From contig BMAT01004845.1 in NCBI GenBank assembly GCA_019649035.1, positions 60,443 to 83,517 on the forward strand: a DNA stretch of 23,075 nucleotides, written 5' to 3'. A program made the position numbers and the translations under genes. This stretch comes from Elysia marginata. Lineage: Eukaryota; Mollusca; Gastropoda; Plakobranchidae. A model generated the notes under the pieces. That model was not told the DNA's origin. It saw nothing but the letters and a program-made list of their open reading frames with translations, and ran no database searches. How positions within the stretch are numbered: the stretch's first letter is position 1; each line of letters starts with the position of its first letter. Below, in pieces: positions 1-9,938 of this stretch.

Positions 1-126
1 ATTTTTACAGGTTTATGAATGGAATTCACCCTTTAAACTTCGTTTCGCATGCAAGCAAGGCCTAATCTAGACTCCCATGGTCTAACTCTAACCGATATTA
101 ATAATGCGATATTTTAAGTTTAGACA

Positions 127-136
127 TAGATCTAGA
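127..136. repeat. TAGATCTAGA palindrome (dispersed motif)
   Basis: This is one of about ten exact TAGATCTA octamers in the window, seven of which fall in the first 4.2 kb. It looks like a dispersed genomic word rather than a defined element. Confidence 0.5.
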
Positions 137-371
137 AAATCTTTGCAGTACCGATCAGTCAGTCTACAAAAAATCACGTTTGCGAAGGATCAGTTGGACC
201 CGATATCTATCCTTAAGTGTACCGATTGGAATAGATGATGCTTTTTTAGATTTCTACTGAGCATATTTTTCATCATCAATCCGTTTGAATGCGAAAATAG
301 TTCACTGAAATCGATCATATGAATTTCAAAGCTGTTAGTCAAAACATGTAACGGGTGCGTTGAATCACGGT

Positions 372-395
372 AACGGAAATGGCCGCCATTTTCTC
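372..395. promoter_or_regulatory. Palindromic YY1-like site, candidate bidirectional promoter
   Basis: The sequence AAATGGCCGCCATTTT is nearly self-complementary and contains the YY1 core (ATGGCsGC / GCCGCCAT) on both strands. In many animal promoters this core sits at the transcription start and overlaps the start codon. Here an ATG with a good context (GGAAATGGC) opens a 61-codon frame on the plus strand (379-564), and the mirror ATG opens a 16-codon frame on the minus strand. Neither frame resembles a known protein to me. The motif match is seen directly; promoter function is inference and may be chance. Confidence 0.25.
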
Positions 396-1062
396 CTATG
401 GAACGGGAGTCACGGGATATATTAAGCCTGCCACCTATTTTTTAAACTACGTTTATTTTTGGTCGCAAAAATTATTTAACTTAAAAAAAATTAATATTTA
501 CTTTAAAATTATCATAGAATTTGAAAAAGTAAGCTTTACAGCAAATTTTCTTTTCCTCTTTTGATGGTGCCATCATGATGTTGTATGAATAAATCTAAAA
601 TAATCAATTATAAATGAAAATAAAACACAGTGCAAGATGTGTTGTCTGCGAAAGATTTTGAAAAAAAAAGTAATGCGTTACAAACAAATTTGAACACCAC
701 TCACGATCCAACCTGTGTGACAACTTAATAAAAATATAAACAAAAATCAGATCCATCAAGCATTTGACATCAAAATAATCAAGTATTTTTGGCCATCAAA
801 CTCACCCATGCACCATGAAATGTTTATCAAACTTAATTTGCCTGAGTCAAGAATACTGTCAAGCAATTTGTATTGTATCATGTATGGGCCACTTAAAATA
901 TTGTGTTGTAGCCTGCCGGTATAGACCTCTTTGGAAATTCCCGATATTGGGTCAGTCCCAAGCTATTTATGGATTGTTCTAAAAATAGGCACCACAACCT
1001 CGTTTTGAGACGCACTTCTTTCTAAACAATTTTCAATCTTAGATGCTAAAAATTATAGGTTT

Positions 1063-1108
1063 CGACTTTATCAAAATAAGTGAAACGACTTTATCAAAAT
1101 AAGTGAAA
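1063..1108 (+). repeat. Perfect tandem duplication, 23 bp x 2
   Basis: Positions 1063-1085 and 1086-1108 are identical and directly adjacent; the unit begins CGACTTTATC and ends AAGTGAAA. This is a recent local duplication, probably replication slippage. No coding or structural role is visible. Confidence 0.9.
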
Positions 1109-1517
1109 ATCACTACAAGTAAATCAGAACCCCCTTTTAAATCTAAATTGTGGACTTTGGTAAAAAAAATTCACGTTAGATTAGATTCATGGACTATTTA
1201 ATTATGGGTGAAACTCAGTTTCACGTTCATTCCAGGCACTAGCAGTTTCCAAAACCTTATTTCCAAGCAGACATTAGAATCTCGAATCTGTTAACGATGG
1301 ACCTGCCATGTTAGCTTGTAATTTTGAGTCTTGAAAACTGCAAATTAAAACGACCAAGGGTTGCTCTCTTCTGGTTCTTGGGTTTCAAAAGGGAAAAGGT
1401 TTGTTTGTGGTCAAACTGGATCGATCTGGATAGCCGCATGTTTCTGTTTACATTATTTATTATTGGTTGACACTGTGAGTTTTGATTTAAGACGATATCC
1501 GAAAATAGGCTGATCTA

Positions 1518-1542
1518 CTCTAGATCTAGATATCTAGGCCTA
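1518..1542. repeat. Compound TAGATCTA/TAGGCCTA palindrome cluster
   Basis: Reading 5' to 3', TAGATCTA (1521-1528) is followed within a few bases by TAGGCCTA (1535-1542). The same two octamers sit side by side at 1706-1726, 3754-3771 and 22185-22198, which suggests a shared ancestral repeat unit rather than independent words. Confidence 0.6.
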
Positions 1543-1549
1543 CCAAAAA

Positions 1550-1616
1550 ATAATGCATCACTGTACAGAACCCTATTTTCTAATAATCATCTGGAAATTG
1601 CTACCATCAAGTTAAG
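1550..1616 (+). repeat. Diverged direct repeat, copy A
   Basis: This segment contains the ordered blocks ATAATGCATC, TGTACA, TTTCTAA, GAAATTG, TACCATCAAGTTAAG. The same blocks, with small changes and indels, recur at 2591-2662. This suggests two old copies of one dispersed repeat. Copy A lies just after a TAGATCTA/TAGGCCTA cluster. Confidence 0.5.
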
Positions 1617-1632
1617 AAGCCTTAAAAGGCTT
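1617..1632. repeat. Short perfect hairpin
   Basis: AAGCCTT and AAGGCTT are inverted around a two-base spacer, immediately after copy A of the diverged direct repeat. No T-run follows and there is no gene context, so no function is assigned. Confidence 0.5.
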
Positions 1633-1704
1633 AGCTAAGGTGGCACCTCTGTAGGCACTTTTGTCGTTTTGAACAATTTTGGTCCCTCATGACTTTTCCA
1701 GGTT

Positions 1705-1726
1705 ATAGGCCTAGATCTAGATCTAG
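1705..1726. repeat. TAGGCCTA + double TAGATCTA cluster
   Basis: TAGGCCTA (1706-1713) overlaps TAGATCTA (1712-1719), which in turn overlaps a second TAGATCTA (1718-1725). Together they make the cleanest example in the window of a hexamer (CTAGAT)n palindromic run. Confidence 0.65.
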
Positions 1727-1886
1727 TCAGTCTATACCTTCATTTCGTCGAGAGTAGGTTTTAGAATGCAGCTGTTACTTAAAGCAGATTTCTATCGACC
1801 TGGCAAAGTCTTGAGGGATCACAATTGTAATATTGTTCTCAAAGAGTACTCACCCCTGTGAAGAAACCCTTCTGAAATAAGAAACG

Positions 1887-2205
1887 GGAGGATTTCCTCA
1901 GCGGGGCACATATTCTTAATGCTCAGACCAATGTGAACCTTTTCGAATTTGCTGCTTTCTCATTAAATTGTTAATCCCCGAGGATAGAATAGATTTTTTC
2001 GGCTTTATCCTGGGATTGGCCCGCTGGTGTTAAAAATGGGTTGTCATTCCTTTCATTTCGTCAGTCTCGCTAGCGGGCCAATGCCAGGATTATCCCATTT
2101 TTTCAGGCTCAGGCCGATTTTGCTTCTTTCTTGAATTTGCTGCTTTCTCAATACATTATTTCTTTAGCTGCTTGGGGGTATGTGCCCCTCTGCAGAAATC
2201 CTTCC
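1887..2205. repeat. Nested foldback repeat
   Basis: The outer arms are 1887-1912 and 2179-2205; they are inverted and match apart from a few changes around a shared GGGGCACATA / TATGTGCCCC core. The inner arms are 2007-2025 and 2072-2090; they are 19 bp each and differ at one position (ATCCTGGGATTGGCCCGCT against AGCGGGCCAATGCCAGGAT). Between outer and inner arms an 18-bp block GAATTTGCTGCTTTCTCA occurs twice in direct orientation, once on each side. No transposase frame or clear target-site duplication is visible. It is most likely an old foldback/MITE-type repeat. Confidence 0.7.
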
Positions 2206-2590
2206 TAAGAAACTTTCAATGAAATTCTTGCTTTTGAAAAACAAGGTCAGGATTTCGGCACCAGTTATCTTTTTTAAAAGTTAGTTTATTGACACTTCAG
2301 TTTGTTAGTAGGCTAATGTTTGTCACTAGATGATAGATCTAAGCCTAGTTTAAAAAATGGAAGTCTAAAGATTTCCACATAGGCAGCCACCCATAAAAGC
2401 TAAGCCTAAATTTCATAGATTAGTACGGTAACAAATTCTATCATAAATTTTGGGCCCTGTGCAGAGAGATGCATTTCTTTTTTATACCCAACATCACTGG
2501 CGAAATCAAGTGAAGGGTAATGAAGAGCAATTTCTTATGAAAATAAATAGGGGCCTAGTGGTATCCCAGTTGGGAAATTCTCCCTAAAAT

Positions 2591-2662
2591 ATAATGCATC
2601 GCATTGTACAACACGCAAATTATTTCTAAAACTCAAATTGAATTTGTTACCATGAAGTTAAG
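2591..2662 (+). repeat. Diverged direct repeat, copy B
   Basis: This is the second copy of the block order described for 1550-1616: ATAATGCATC, TTGTACAA, TTTCTAA, GAATTTG, TACCATGAAGTTAAG. The similarity is clear at the ends and loose in the middle, so the copies are old. Confidence 0.45.
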
Positions 2663-3753
2663 GTCAAAGAAAGGGTTGTAGCCTAGCCCTGTTTGGAAAT
2701 CTTGCTGAGTGTTAACTTTACCTTGTTTTTCCAAAGCAAGAATGTTACAGCTGTGTGAAAATTCTTCCAATTGATTTTGAGATGAGAGAAAGCCAGGAGT
2801 ATTGGATTGGAATTATAATGGGCCATTTTAATATCCTATGTACGTTAATTGTTAGCATTCGTTGAGCTGTGTGAATAGATATGAATGTCGATTTTCTGCG
2901 TTCAGTTAGCTGTGCAAATGAATGAATGGATGCCAATATATATCAATGCAATGAGAAACCATTGTCAAATGGCAACTTAAGTCTAAAGCTGAGGGAGTGA
3001 AGCGACGGGATGCAGGGGCAGGCGCTGGAGAGTTAGAGAAACGACTGCAACAACAATGCTCTGTAACCTTCTGTTTCCCCATTCAAAGGTGCAGGTTGCA
3101 ATAGACGACAGTAAGACTAAGAGAGTCTAGGAAGATAGAGATAGCCACAAGGAGTAAATAGCACATTTGGTGTTTGATAAGAGTGAGTTGCAGAAAGCGA
3201 GAGAACTGACGAACACAGTGCTCAAGAGAAGGTAGATAGTTGGAGCGTGATTCAGAGAGGGAGAAGATGAAGAAAAAGATAACGTGTATGTAGTGATGGT
3301 TTTTGCTCCATGTTTTGACAAACTCAGAAATGATATAAGTCAGCAGTATAGTGGGGGAATGGGGTTGCAGGCTTAGGATAGACAAGCTGTCACAAATTTT
3401 TTCTTGACAAATGCGGAAAATGTTATTTGCTCAGATGATCGAACTATACATATCAATGTTGGAAAGCTTGTTGGGAAATTCTCCATTTGCCGACAGTGTC
3501 AACATTTTACACCCCTGCACTACTGTAGAATATCAATGAATAAGCCCATACCAATGAAACATCAGTTATTAAGTGTTAAGAAAATAAAGGCGAAGGACTT
3601 ACATTATTTTTTTCTCAAGGCGAGTTGGCATCCCTTTAATTTGGTACTACTTTTTCTCGATAACCTATGAAAACCCTGCATATGTTTAAGTAATATTAGT
3701 AAAGTTTGTACTTATGCAATCATCAATTTCATATATTTGTAGCCTAAAGTCAA

Positions 3754-3771
3754 GATCTAGATCTAGGCCTA
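3754..3771. repeat. TAGATCTA/TAGGCCTA palindrome cluster
   Basis: TAGATCTA (3758-3765) overlaps TAGGCCTA (3764-3771), the mirror arrangement of the cluster at 1705-1726. Confidence 0.6.
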
Positions 3772-4104
3772 TTTTTATCTGTGGCAGTGGTGATGATCAA
3801 TATGTTGTCTGCTTAGTAATAGTAGATTAACCTTTAGCCATCACCCCGCTTTCGGGAAATGCGGGCGCAAATTGTTTCCTCTTGACGCACCGCTTTCCAC
3901 GAACGATCCGCTTTCAACAACCTTTCAAGCCACCCCACGTTACTAGAACGATCACTGAGTTTCGCATTTTTTTCATCTTTTGCTGTACATCTTTAGAGTA
4001 CCCACTTTTAAAATTTCTTGCCGTAACCATTTTTTGCTCTGTTTTTAAATATTTTGTGGTATTACGACACTTTATTTATTTTTTAATAATTTTTATTGAC
4101 ACGG

Positions 4105-4127
4105 TCTAGATCAAGATCTAGATCTAG
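4105..4127. repeat. CTAGATC-rich palindromic run
   Basis: TCTAGATC is followed after two bases by AGATCTAGATCTAG, including TAGATCTA at 4119-4126. It sits about 35 bp upstream of the YY1-like ATG at 4163. Confidence 0.55.
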
Positions 4128-4140
4128 CTTTGTCCGTAAC

Positions 4141-4225
4141 CGTTGTACTTTCACTTCGCAAAATGGCTGCTCGCAATGCCAGAAGTTTGTTTACGGTAAC
4201 AAAAAGGATGTTTGTTGGTGTATAA
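4141..4225 (+). promoter_or_regulatory. YY1-like start-site candidate with a 20-codon micro-frame
   Basis: A pyrimidine-rich stretch (ACTTTCACTTCGC) leads into AAAATGGCTGC. This is a good Kozak context and also matches the YY1 core that overlaps start codons in many animal promoters. The frame at 4163-4225 codes for 20 residues beginning MAARNARSLFT; it is Arg/Ala/Ser-rich and resembles a mitochondrial presequence or a truncated first exon. GT dinucleotides at 4196 and 4220 could serve as weak donors, but joining either to the acceptor at 5231 does not put the frame in phase with the SERTA protein. It may be an untranslated first exon of that gene, the first exon of something else, or chance. 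Confidence 0.22.
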
Positions 4226-5191
4226 GTGTGTTTTTCTTACAGATCATAGAATTAGTTTTCTATACATACCAAGTACATTATTCTAGGCAGTATATGTGAA
4301 TTTATATGATTTTTTGAAAATGCACTAAAACACTGCGTTTGCAGGGAATAATGGAAGGGCTGCCCCAGCGTATATAGGGAATAATAGAGTCTGGGAGTGT
4401 GCGATGTGAAAAGGTTAAGTTAGGTCTCTGCGGTTATGTAATGATGAGCTATTGCAATTCAGATATCATTATCATATCGGTACCGAAAATCAGTTGCCTT
4501 TATACACTGCAATATGTTTATGATTGTTATATTTTGGTACCCTAGTTAAATCGCATCTACTAACATGTGGGTCCATGTATGGGGTGTGTGTTGGTTATAA
4601 TCTTGGTACCGCCATTGTTCCTTATCACAGACCCTAATCACAACACTGCACTAAACCTAAGTGTGACGGTGACAAAAGAAAATTAGCCTTCAATTAAGTT
4701 AAATATACATATGAAATGATGTTTTGGTATGTAGTTTCCTCAAATTTTACTTAATTTTCATCAATATATGTGGGGTTCTTGAGAGTTTAAGGGTTCTCGG
4801 GGGTTTTCGAGTGTTGTCGAGAAAAAGCACAACTGCTGTAATTTAACAAATCGTAAACCTATGATTTAAGTTTGTTTATTCAGTGGCTTGAATTATCTGT
4901 TTTAAACTCTAAGTTTTAATCTGGATGTGACAAGTAATTCTAAGTGATTTAACAAATTTTTTTTTTTATTGTTAGCAGCATCTTATTTAATTTTACATCC
5001 TTTTTGATCAGACCTAAAGAAATTTTTTTTAATGTAAACAAAATCAAAGAAGAAGCACTTTTAACATAGAGCGACAAACACACACCTACAGATGTGCCTC
5101 TCATGCAGATTAAACCAAAATAGAAAAAAATGTCTCTGGCTGCCGCACTGGCCCTTAAATTTTGATCTGGGCTGTGAAGCATGAGAGTAAA

Positions 5192-5231
5192 TAACTAAAT
5201 TTCTATCTTTTTTATGTTCTTTTTTTTTCAG
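5192..5231 (+). other. 3' splice site (branch point, polypyrimidine tract, AG) before the SERTA coding exon
   Basis: A TAACTAA branch-point-like heptamer (5192-5198) is followed by a T-rich tract and TTTTTTTTCAG ending at 5231. The exon then starts CGTGATG. This is a textbook animal acceptor placed four bases before the start codon, so the 5' UTR is mostly on an upstream exon. Vertebrate SERTAD genes commonly have the same arrangement: a non-coding first exon and a single coding exon. Confidence 0.85.
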
Positions 5232-5235
5232 CGTG

Positions 5236-6396
5236 ATGCCACCGATGGCGACTTCCTCTGTTAAGCGCAAATGGTCTGATGTGTTTCAAGATGAGGAATC
5301 TTACAACAAACAGTCTTTACTGGATCTTTGCACGTCTAAGTTGCGCTATGTTAATCCAGCACGACCTCCCAGGCGGCGCACTGAGGTTCCATTGCTTCGA
5401 AATGTTCTTATTGTCAACACCATGAAGCACTTGTCAACAGACATAAAATTAGAGAAACCTGTGGATTATGGCACAGAAGACCTCAGTGTCGACCCCAGTC
5501 ATTTTGAAGGGCTTCCTCCTTTGTCTGAGCTGCTGACTGACATAATGTTAGACCCCCAGCCTATCGACCAACAACAGTGGGCTTCTGGCAGCACAGTCTA
5601 CGCAAATCTGGCACCTCTTGAACCATCTGTTCCTTCTTATTTGGACTCATCTGATTCAAGAACAGAAGGTGGTGAGGAAGGAAAAATTGTTCATGATTTG
5701 CTTCCTTGCACAAGTATTGTAGGCATGGAAGCATCTCAACACATGTGTTGGGATGCTAGTAATGATCTCAACCAAGAATCCACAACATCATGGGACATGA
5801 AGAGCACCTCTGAAAATTCAAGTCACACTTGGGTTCCATCAGAAACCCCTGGTGTGCTCGATTGTTTTCTTTCTAATGGCCCAACTGGGCAATCTAGTAG
5901 TGCATGTGAGGCTGTAAGCTCTGACTCATCATTCCAAACACCCTGTGGCCCACTGCCTTCATTTACATCCATATTTGAAACTCCTCAAGGTTCTTTTACA
6001 GAGCTTTTACAAGCACCCTCAGACTCAGCTACTCATCCTCTTTCATACTTCCAATCCACCACACCTTCATTTTCATCAGTTCAGGGGACATCAGCAGATG
6101 ACCTTGTGGGCAATGTAAATTTGACCGAGGCTGAACTAGAGCTTCTTGCCATGACCTTTTCGTCCAAGTTGCCACATATGTCTTTTGAGGATTTAGTCCA
6201 CGCTTTACCTCAAACATCCTTACAGCCTTCACAAACATTTTATGTGCCTTCTTCAATACAAAGCAGTACTTTTTCTAACTCAAACTGTGACCTAACGCCA
6301 ACAGCAACTGGTCAGTGTTCTAGCTACTGTAGAAAAGATCAGCCCCAGCCAAGCGTTGATGACAGTGGTATGGTGCGTGTCTTAGTTAATCTCTAG
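5236..6396 (+). CDS. SERTA domain-containing transcriptional regulator (SERTAD/TRIP-Br/Taranis-like)
   Basis: The protein has 386 residues from the ATG at 5236; a second in-frame ATG follows three codons later. It begins with a basic VKRKWSD stretch (9-15), then a SERTA domain at about 26-66 with the pattern LLDLCTSKLRYV...LLRNVLIVNTMKHL. The xLRxxVLIxNTxxxI-like core is diagnostic for the family. In vertebrates SERTA proteins bind cyclin-dependent kinase and chromatin partners and act as nuclear coregulators of E2F/DP transcription; Taranis is the fly relative. After the domain the chain is acidic and Ser/Thr/Pro-rich, with hydrophobic-acidic patches (for example LPPLSELLTDIMLD near 95-108 and LTEAELELLAMTF near 296-308) that could be activation helices. 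It is somewhat longer than vertebrate SERTAD1-4 and far shorter than fly Taranis. The whole frame sits in one exon behind a strong acceptor. Family membership is well supported; which paralogue is unclear. Confidence 0.9.
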   Translation: MPPMATSSVKRKWSDVFQDEESYNKQSLLDLCTSKLRYVNPARPPRRRTEVPLLRNVLIVNTMKHLSTDIKLEKPVDYGTEDLSVDPSHFEGLPPLSELLTDIMLDPQPIDQQQWASGSTVYANLAPLEPSVPSYLDSSDSRTEGGEEGKIVHDLLPCTSIVGMEASQHMCWDASNDLNQESTTSWDMKSTSENSSHTWVPSETPGVLDCFLSNGPTGQSSSACEAVSSDSSFQTPCGPLPSFTSIFETPQGSFTELLQAPSDSATHPLSYFQSTTPSFSSVQGTSADDLVGNVNLTEAELELLAMTFSSKLPHMSFEDLVHALPQTSLQPSQTFYVPSSIQSSTFSNSNCDLTPTATGQCSSYCRKDQPQPSVDDSGMVRVLVNL

Positions 6397-6509
6397 GATA
6401 ACAAGGTTTACTCACTGTAGGCCATTATATTCAAACTATAGCAATACTTCACACCATGAACGTTAAAAACTTACTGAAACCTTGCCTTTGGAGCCCCTTC
6501 AGGCTTTAC

Positions 6510-6518
6510 TTATTTATT
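6510..6518 (+). promoter_or_regulatory. AU-rich element nonamer TTATTTATT
   Basis: This is the class of mRNA-instability element found in 3' UTRs of short-lived regulatory transcripts. It lies about 115 bases after the SERTA stop codon, which fits a tightly controlled regulator. The motif is exact; function is inferred. Confidence 0.45.
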
Positions 6519-7132
6519 TTAAAAGCATAAAAAGAAACTGAATATCTGCCATGAATACAAGTGAATGGTGCTGCAGAACCAAGGACTGGTATAAATATTA
6601 CAAACCATTTTCTACTTGTTTTCTGTATTATAGAACAATCTTAAGCTGCATAAATCGCCTTATGCCATTATGGTTGTTGCTTTGCCACAGATATTGGTAA
6701 CCTGTCACCCATAAAGAGGTTTGTTTTAATTTGTTTCAGTTAAACAATATTGGATCATTTCTAAGAATCGAATGCAAGGAATGTGTCTTAAAAAATGGCT
6801 TCACTTATTAGTTTTTGAACAGCTTAAATTGGTCTGAGGGGTTTCACCAATGTTGGGTGAATTATTTCTGAAAATACAGATTTCTATTATTTTTTTTCTT
6901 TTCTTCAATATTATCATCTTTTAATGACATTAATTTAAAGATCTGCCCATAAGCATAGATATGATCTAAAATATCAAAGTTTATTTTTTCACTGTTTCAG
7001 TTCTAATGTTCAGTAAAGAGGTTTTTTACCCTTACAAACTTGAATGAACTGTGCTTTCCAATTAAGTAGCAAAATTAATATTTCAGACTTAAAATGTAAA
7101 CAGTAGTAGTACTGTTGAAAGCACTGGCATGG

Positions 7133-7138
7133 AATAAA
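7133..7138 (+). terminator. Proximal poly(A) signal candidate AATAAA
   Basis: This is the first canonical AATAAA after the SERTA stop codon (737 bases downstream). Further ones at 7538-7543, 7700-7705 and 9096-9101 would give short 3' UTR isoforms. Such hexamers are frequent by chance in AT-rich DNA. Confidence 0.3.
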
Positions 7139-9930
7139 AATAAGATCCAACTGATACATAATTATTTCTGAGTAAAATCAAGCTCCATTACGGCTCAATT
7201 TTTAAGTTCTTTAAAAAAAAAAAATAGAAAAATGATGGCAGTTGAAAAAATAATGTTTTGTTTTAAAGTTCTATTCAGAGCAAAGAATTAGAATCATTAT
7301 ATGCATGATCAGAATTGAAAAAAAAATATTAGCAAACCCAAAAACACAATTTGAAAGTGTTCTTATTCAACATGTGATACGTCTTTAAACAATTTTATGG
7401 CTACTTGAGATCGGATTTTGTGTGAGATTGAGATGAAACATAATTTAAGTTACTATTTATTCAAACAAAGGCAAACAGGCTTGATCAACTATACAGTGAA
7501 TTTTAAATTGGGGTTAATTATTGTGTATAATACATGTAATAAAATTAGTAATAACTGGTGTAGATTTTTATCCCCTTAAGTCTTTTCACTGTATTTAATT
7601 TAATTCAAGACTAATGTCTTTCATTTTGAAAGATGTTTGCGGCTTTGTATCAATAATTTTAAGGGTAAACATGAAGTTAGGAATATAATTTGAATTAAAA
7701 ATAAACAGTTCAGTTTGATATTGAAGTCAACTACAGTCCTGTGTTTGGAAAGAAAAATGAACTTTTCTGCTTCAGTGCCTTTTAAATTTTTTTTTCAATA
7801 TCTTACTTGATTTGAAATAAGTCTTATTATTGGGGTAGATCATGTGAAATGGATTTTCCATCTTCTCATCTAGGAATTATAAAAAAAATGTCTTTACAAT
7901 TTGAAATGCATCTTCTGATTCTCTGTCCAAAATATTTTCACTTTTTGTACAATCATTGTAATAATTGTTATGACATGTTTACATACGTTAAATTATGCTC
8001 AAACCTGTTTGTCTTTTTTTTCGGTAAAAAGTCTTGAAGCTTTTATTTGCTGCGTCTCCTATAAATCACATGGTTTTAAGCATCAATTGTGATTTATATT
8101 CAGACTCAATCTGTGTCAAAATTTGTTTTTTGATGGCCTGTTTCAAGTTGAAAAGGAAGAAGGATTTATTATTTGTAATTTTAAAAAAAGCCCTGAGCAT
8201 AAAAATCAAACAAATATGTTTCAACTTTCAGTGTAAGATTAGGTTTTTTGGTTTTTTTTTAAGTGTGTGAAAAGTTGGTCCTCCATTCATATCAGTTTTG
8301 AAAAAAAAATTGAATGTTACATTTTTTTTTATTGTTAAATCAATTTGAGCATTATGCACATTTGTATTCAGCTTTCAAAATGATAGTTCATTTTTTTGCG
8401 TCAATTTTGAGATTAATATCTAGAGACATTACTGTTACAGTGGATGTTTTTATAATCTGCTGCTGTTTGTTTAAAACATCTCTGATTCAAATTGAATCTC
8501 AAACTTTCATATTCATTTTGCTTATTTTTTTTTAGTTTAAAAACTTTATATTTAGAGGTACTTGGTTTTAATTTGATTTTAAGTCTCCTTAATTCTCACA
8601 AGACATAAAAAGTAAAAGGTTAGTGTCATAATGTTTAAAAGCGTAAAGAGCCATTTCTAGTCATTGCTGCATCGTTAAGAGCTTGTAAATGGGTGGGTTG
8701 TTTTTTGTTGGTTTTTTTTTAAACATTTTTTTTTAAAGATGCAGCATATGAATGTTAACACAATAACTGTCATCGCTTTGTAAATTATCCAAAGTTGTTC
8801 CCTCCGAAATAGATCTTTTGAGAAGTAAATGCCTTTGGAGTGAAAGGGCTCCACCTTTAGATCTTACAAAAATTTATAACTATATACTATGGAAGCAGAT
8901 TTTGTTTTGTCAGTCGAGAATCAGGAGTGCTTAATCATCCCTATTTCATCCTCAAATGGCATAATTTAATTTTTAAGACATCTTTTCATATTAGCATCAA
9001 CTACTACTCTACTAGGCAATCATGATTTTTTCTTTTTTGCTTGGGGTGACAGTTCACTTAACTCATTGAGTTAATTAAATGAGCTGAAGAGTTAAAATAA
9101 ACACAAGTGCTGATGACGTTAAAGATGTTTTATGACACAAAATATTCAGTATGTACAGCGAAAAAAAATTATTTAAAGCTCAAGAAACCCTTTGTCTCCT
9201 AAGCAATGAAAGCTGCAAGACGCCTGCATCCCGTACGTCTTCAATGAGTTCAGCGCATTGGGATGTTTGCAATTCTTCCATTTGACTTACCTTAAGGTTT
9301 CATCTTTTGAAACCACTTCACAAAATGATTAGATTTGAAGTCAATTACTGTTGATCAGTTTTTGACTTTACATGGTAGTTCTTAAAGTCCCACTGATTTA
9401 CATTATTTGCTAACTTTTAGTTTGGTATTGATTGCTTTTTAACTCAATATTTCATATATCAGCGTCCTTCTTGATTTTACACATATAGGTTAGATGTTGT
9501 TTTACAACTTTTTACATCATGGCATTTGGCCAGTGAGTGAGGATTGTGTTACTGGTTTTTTCCCACAGTATTGTTTTAGACCAACATAAGTGTGAGAGGT
9601 CTTCAGGTTCAGGTTGTCACGGTTGTGAGAGAATACAAGATGAAAAGTCAGCATCTTGTTTTTTTTCTTGTTTTTTTTTTTTCGAGTAAATTCTTAAGTA
9701 TTAGCATAATTAATGTTATTACTGGTAGAATTTTTTTTGCATGCTGCATGCATTACTTTTGATCTTCTTTAGTCCTATTATGCTGTAACTTTTTCTTATA
9801 TGGAATATGCGGAGTGCTAAGTTTTATGATTTAAAAAATTGTTGTTTTTCCTTTTTGGCTCAATGCATGACGAGAGGTAAGTTGGAATTTTGAGAATAGA
9901 AAGTTATTGATCATTAAGTTAATGGTTTTT

Positions 9931-9938
9931 GTAAATAG
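9931..9938 (+). promoter_or_regulatory. Pumilio/PUF recognition element TGTAAATA
   Basis: This is an exact match to the PUF consensus TGTANATA on the presumed transcript strand. One such octamer is expected roughly by chance in several kilobases of AT-rich sequence, so support is weak. Confidence 0.2.

Larger units (their letters stand above)
1..5231. other. Non-coding 5' flank / probable first intron of the SERTA-domain gene
   Basis: No open frame here has recognisable protein features, and the short frames present look like chance. The right end is fixed by a strong 3' splice site at 5230-5231, so at least the distal part is intron and the first exon must lie upstream, inside or outside the window. 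The stretch is AT-rich and carries several TAGATCTA/TAGGCCTA palindromes, a nested foldback, a 23-bp tandem duplication and a diverged direct repeat, each listed separately. Two YY1-like spots are the only promoter candidates I can point to. The first exon cannot be placed without transcript data. Confidence 0.55.

Noticed and set aside
379-564. 61-codon plus-strand frame starting at the YY1-like ATG
   Set aside because: AT-rich, low-complexity composition after the first 20 codons and no recognisable family; kept only as a promoter candidate.
3083-3385. 100-codon minus-strand hydrophobic frame
   Set aside because: It is the complement of a purine-rich stretch, which automatically gives Leu/Ser/Phe-rich translation; no start context or domain.
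6029-6256. Minus-strand frame opposite the SERTA coding sequence
   Set aside because: Shadow of the real coding strand.
7849-8535. Three consecutive plus-strand frames of 62-78 codons
   Set aside because: Phe/Leu/Ile/Lys-rich translation of T-rich 3' UTR-like sequence; no conserved motif or coherent reading.
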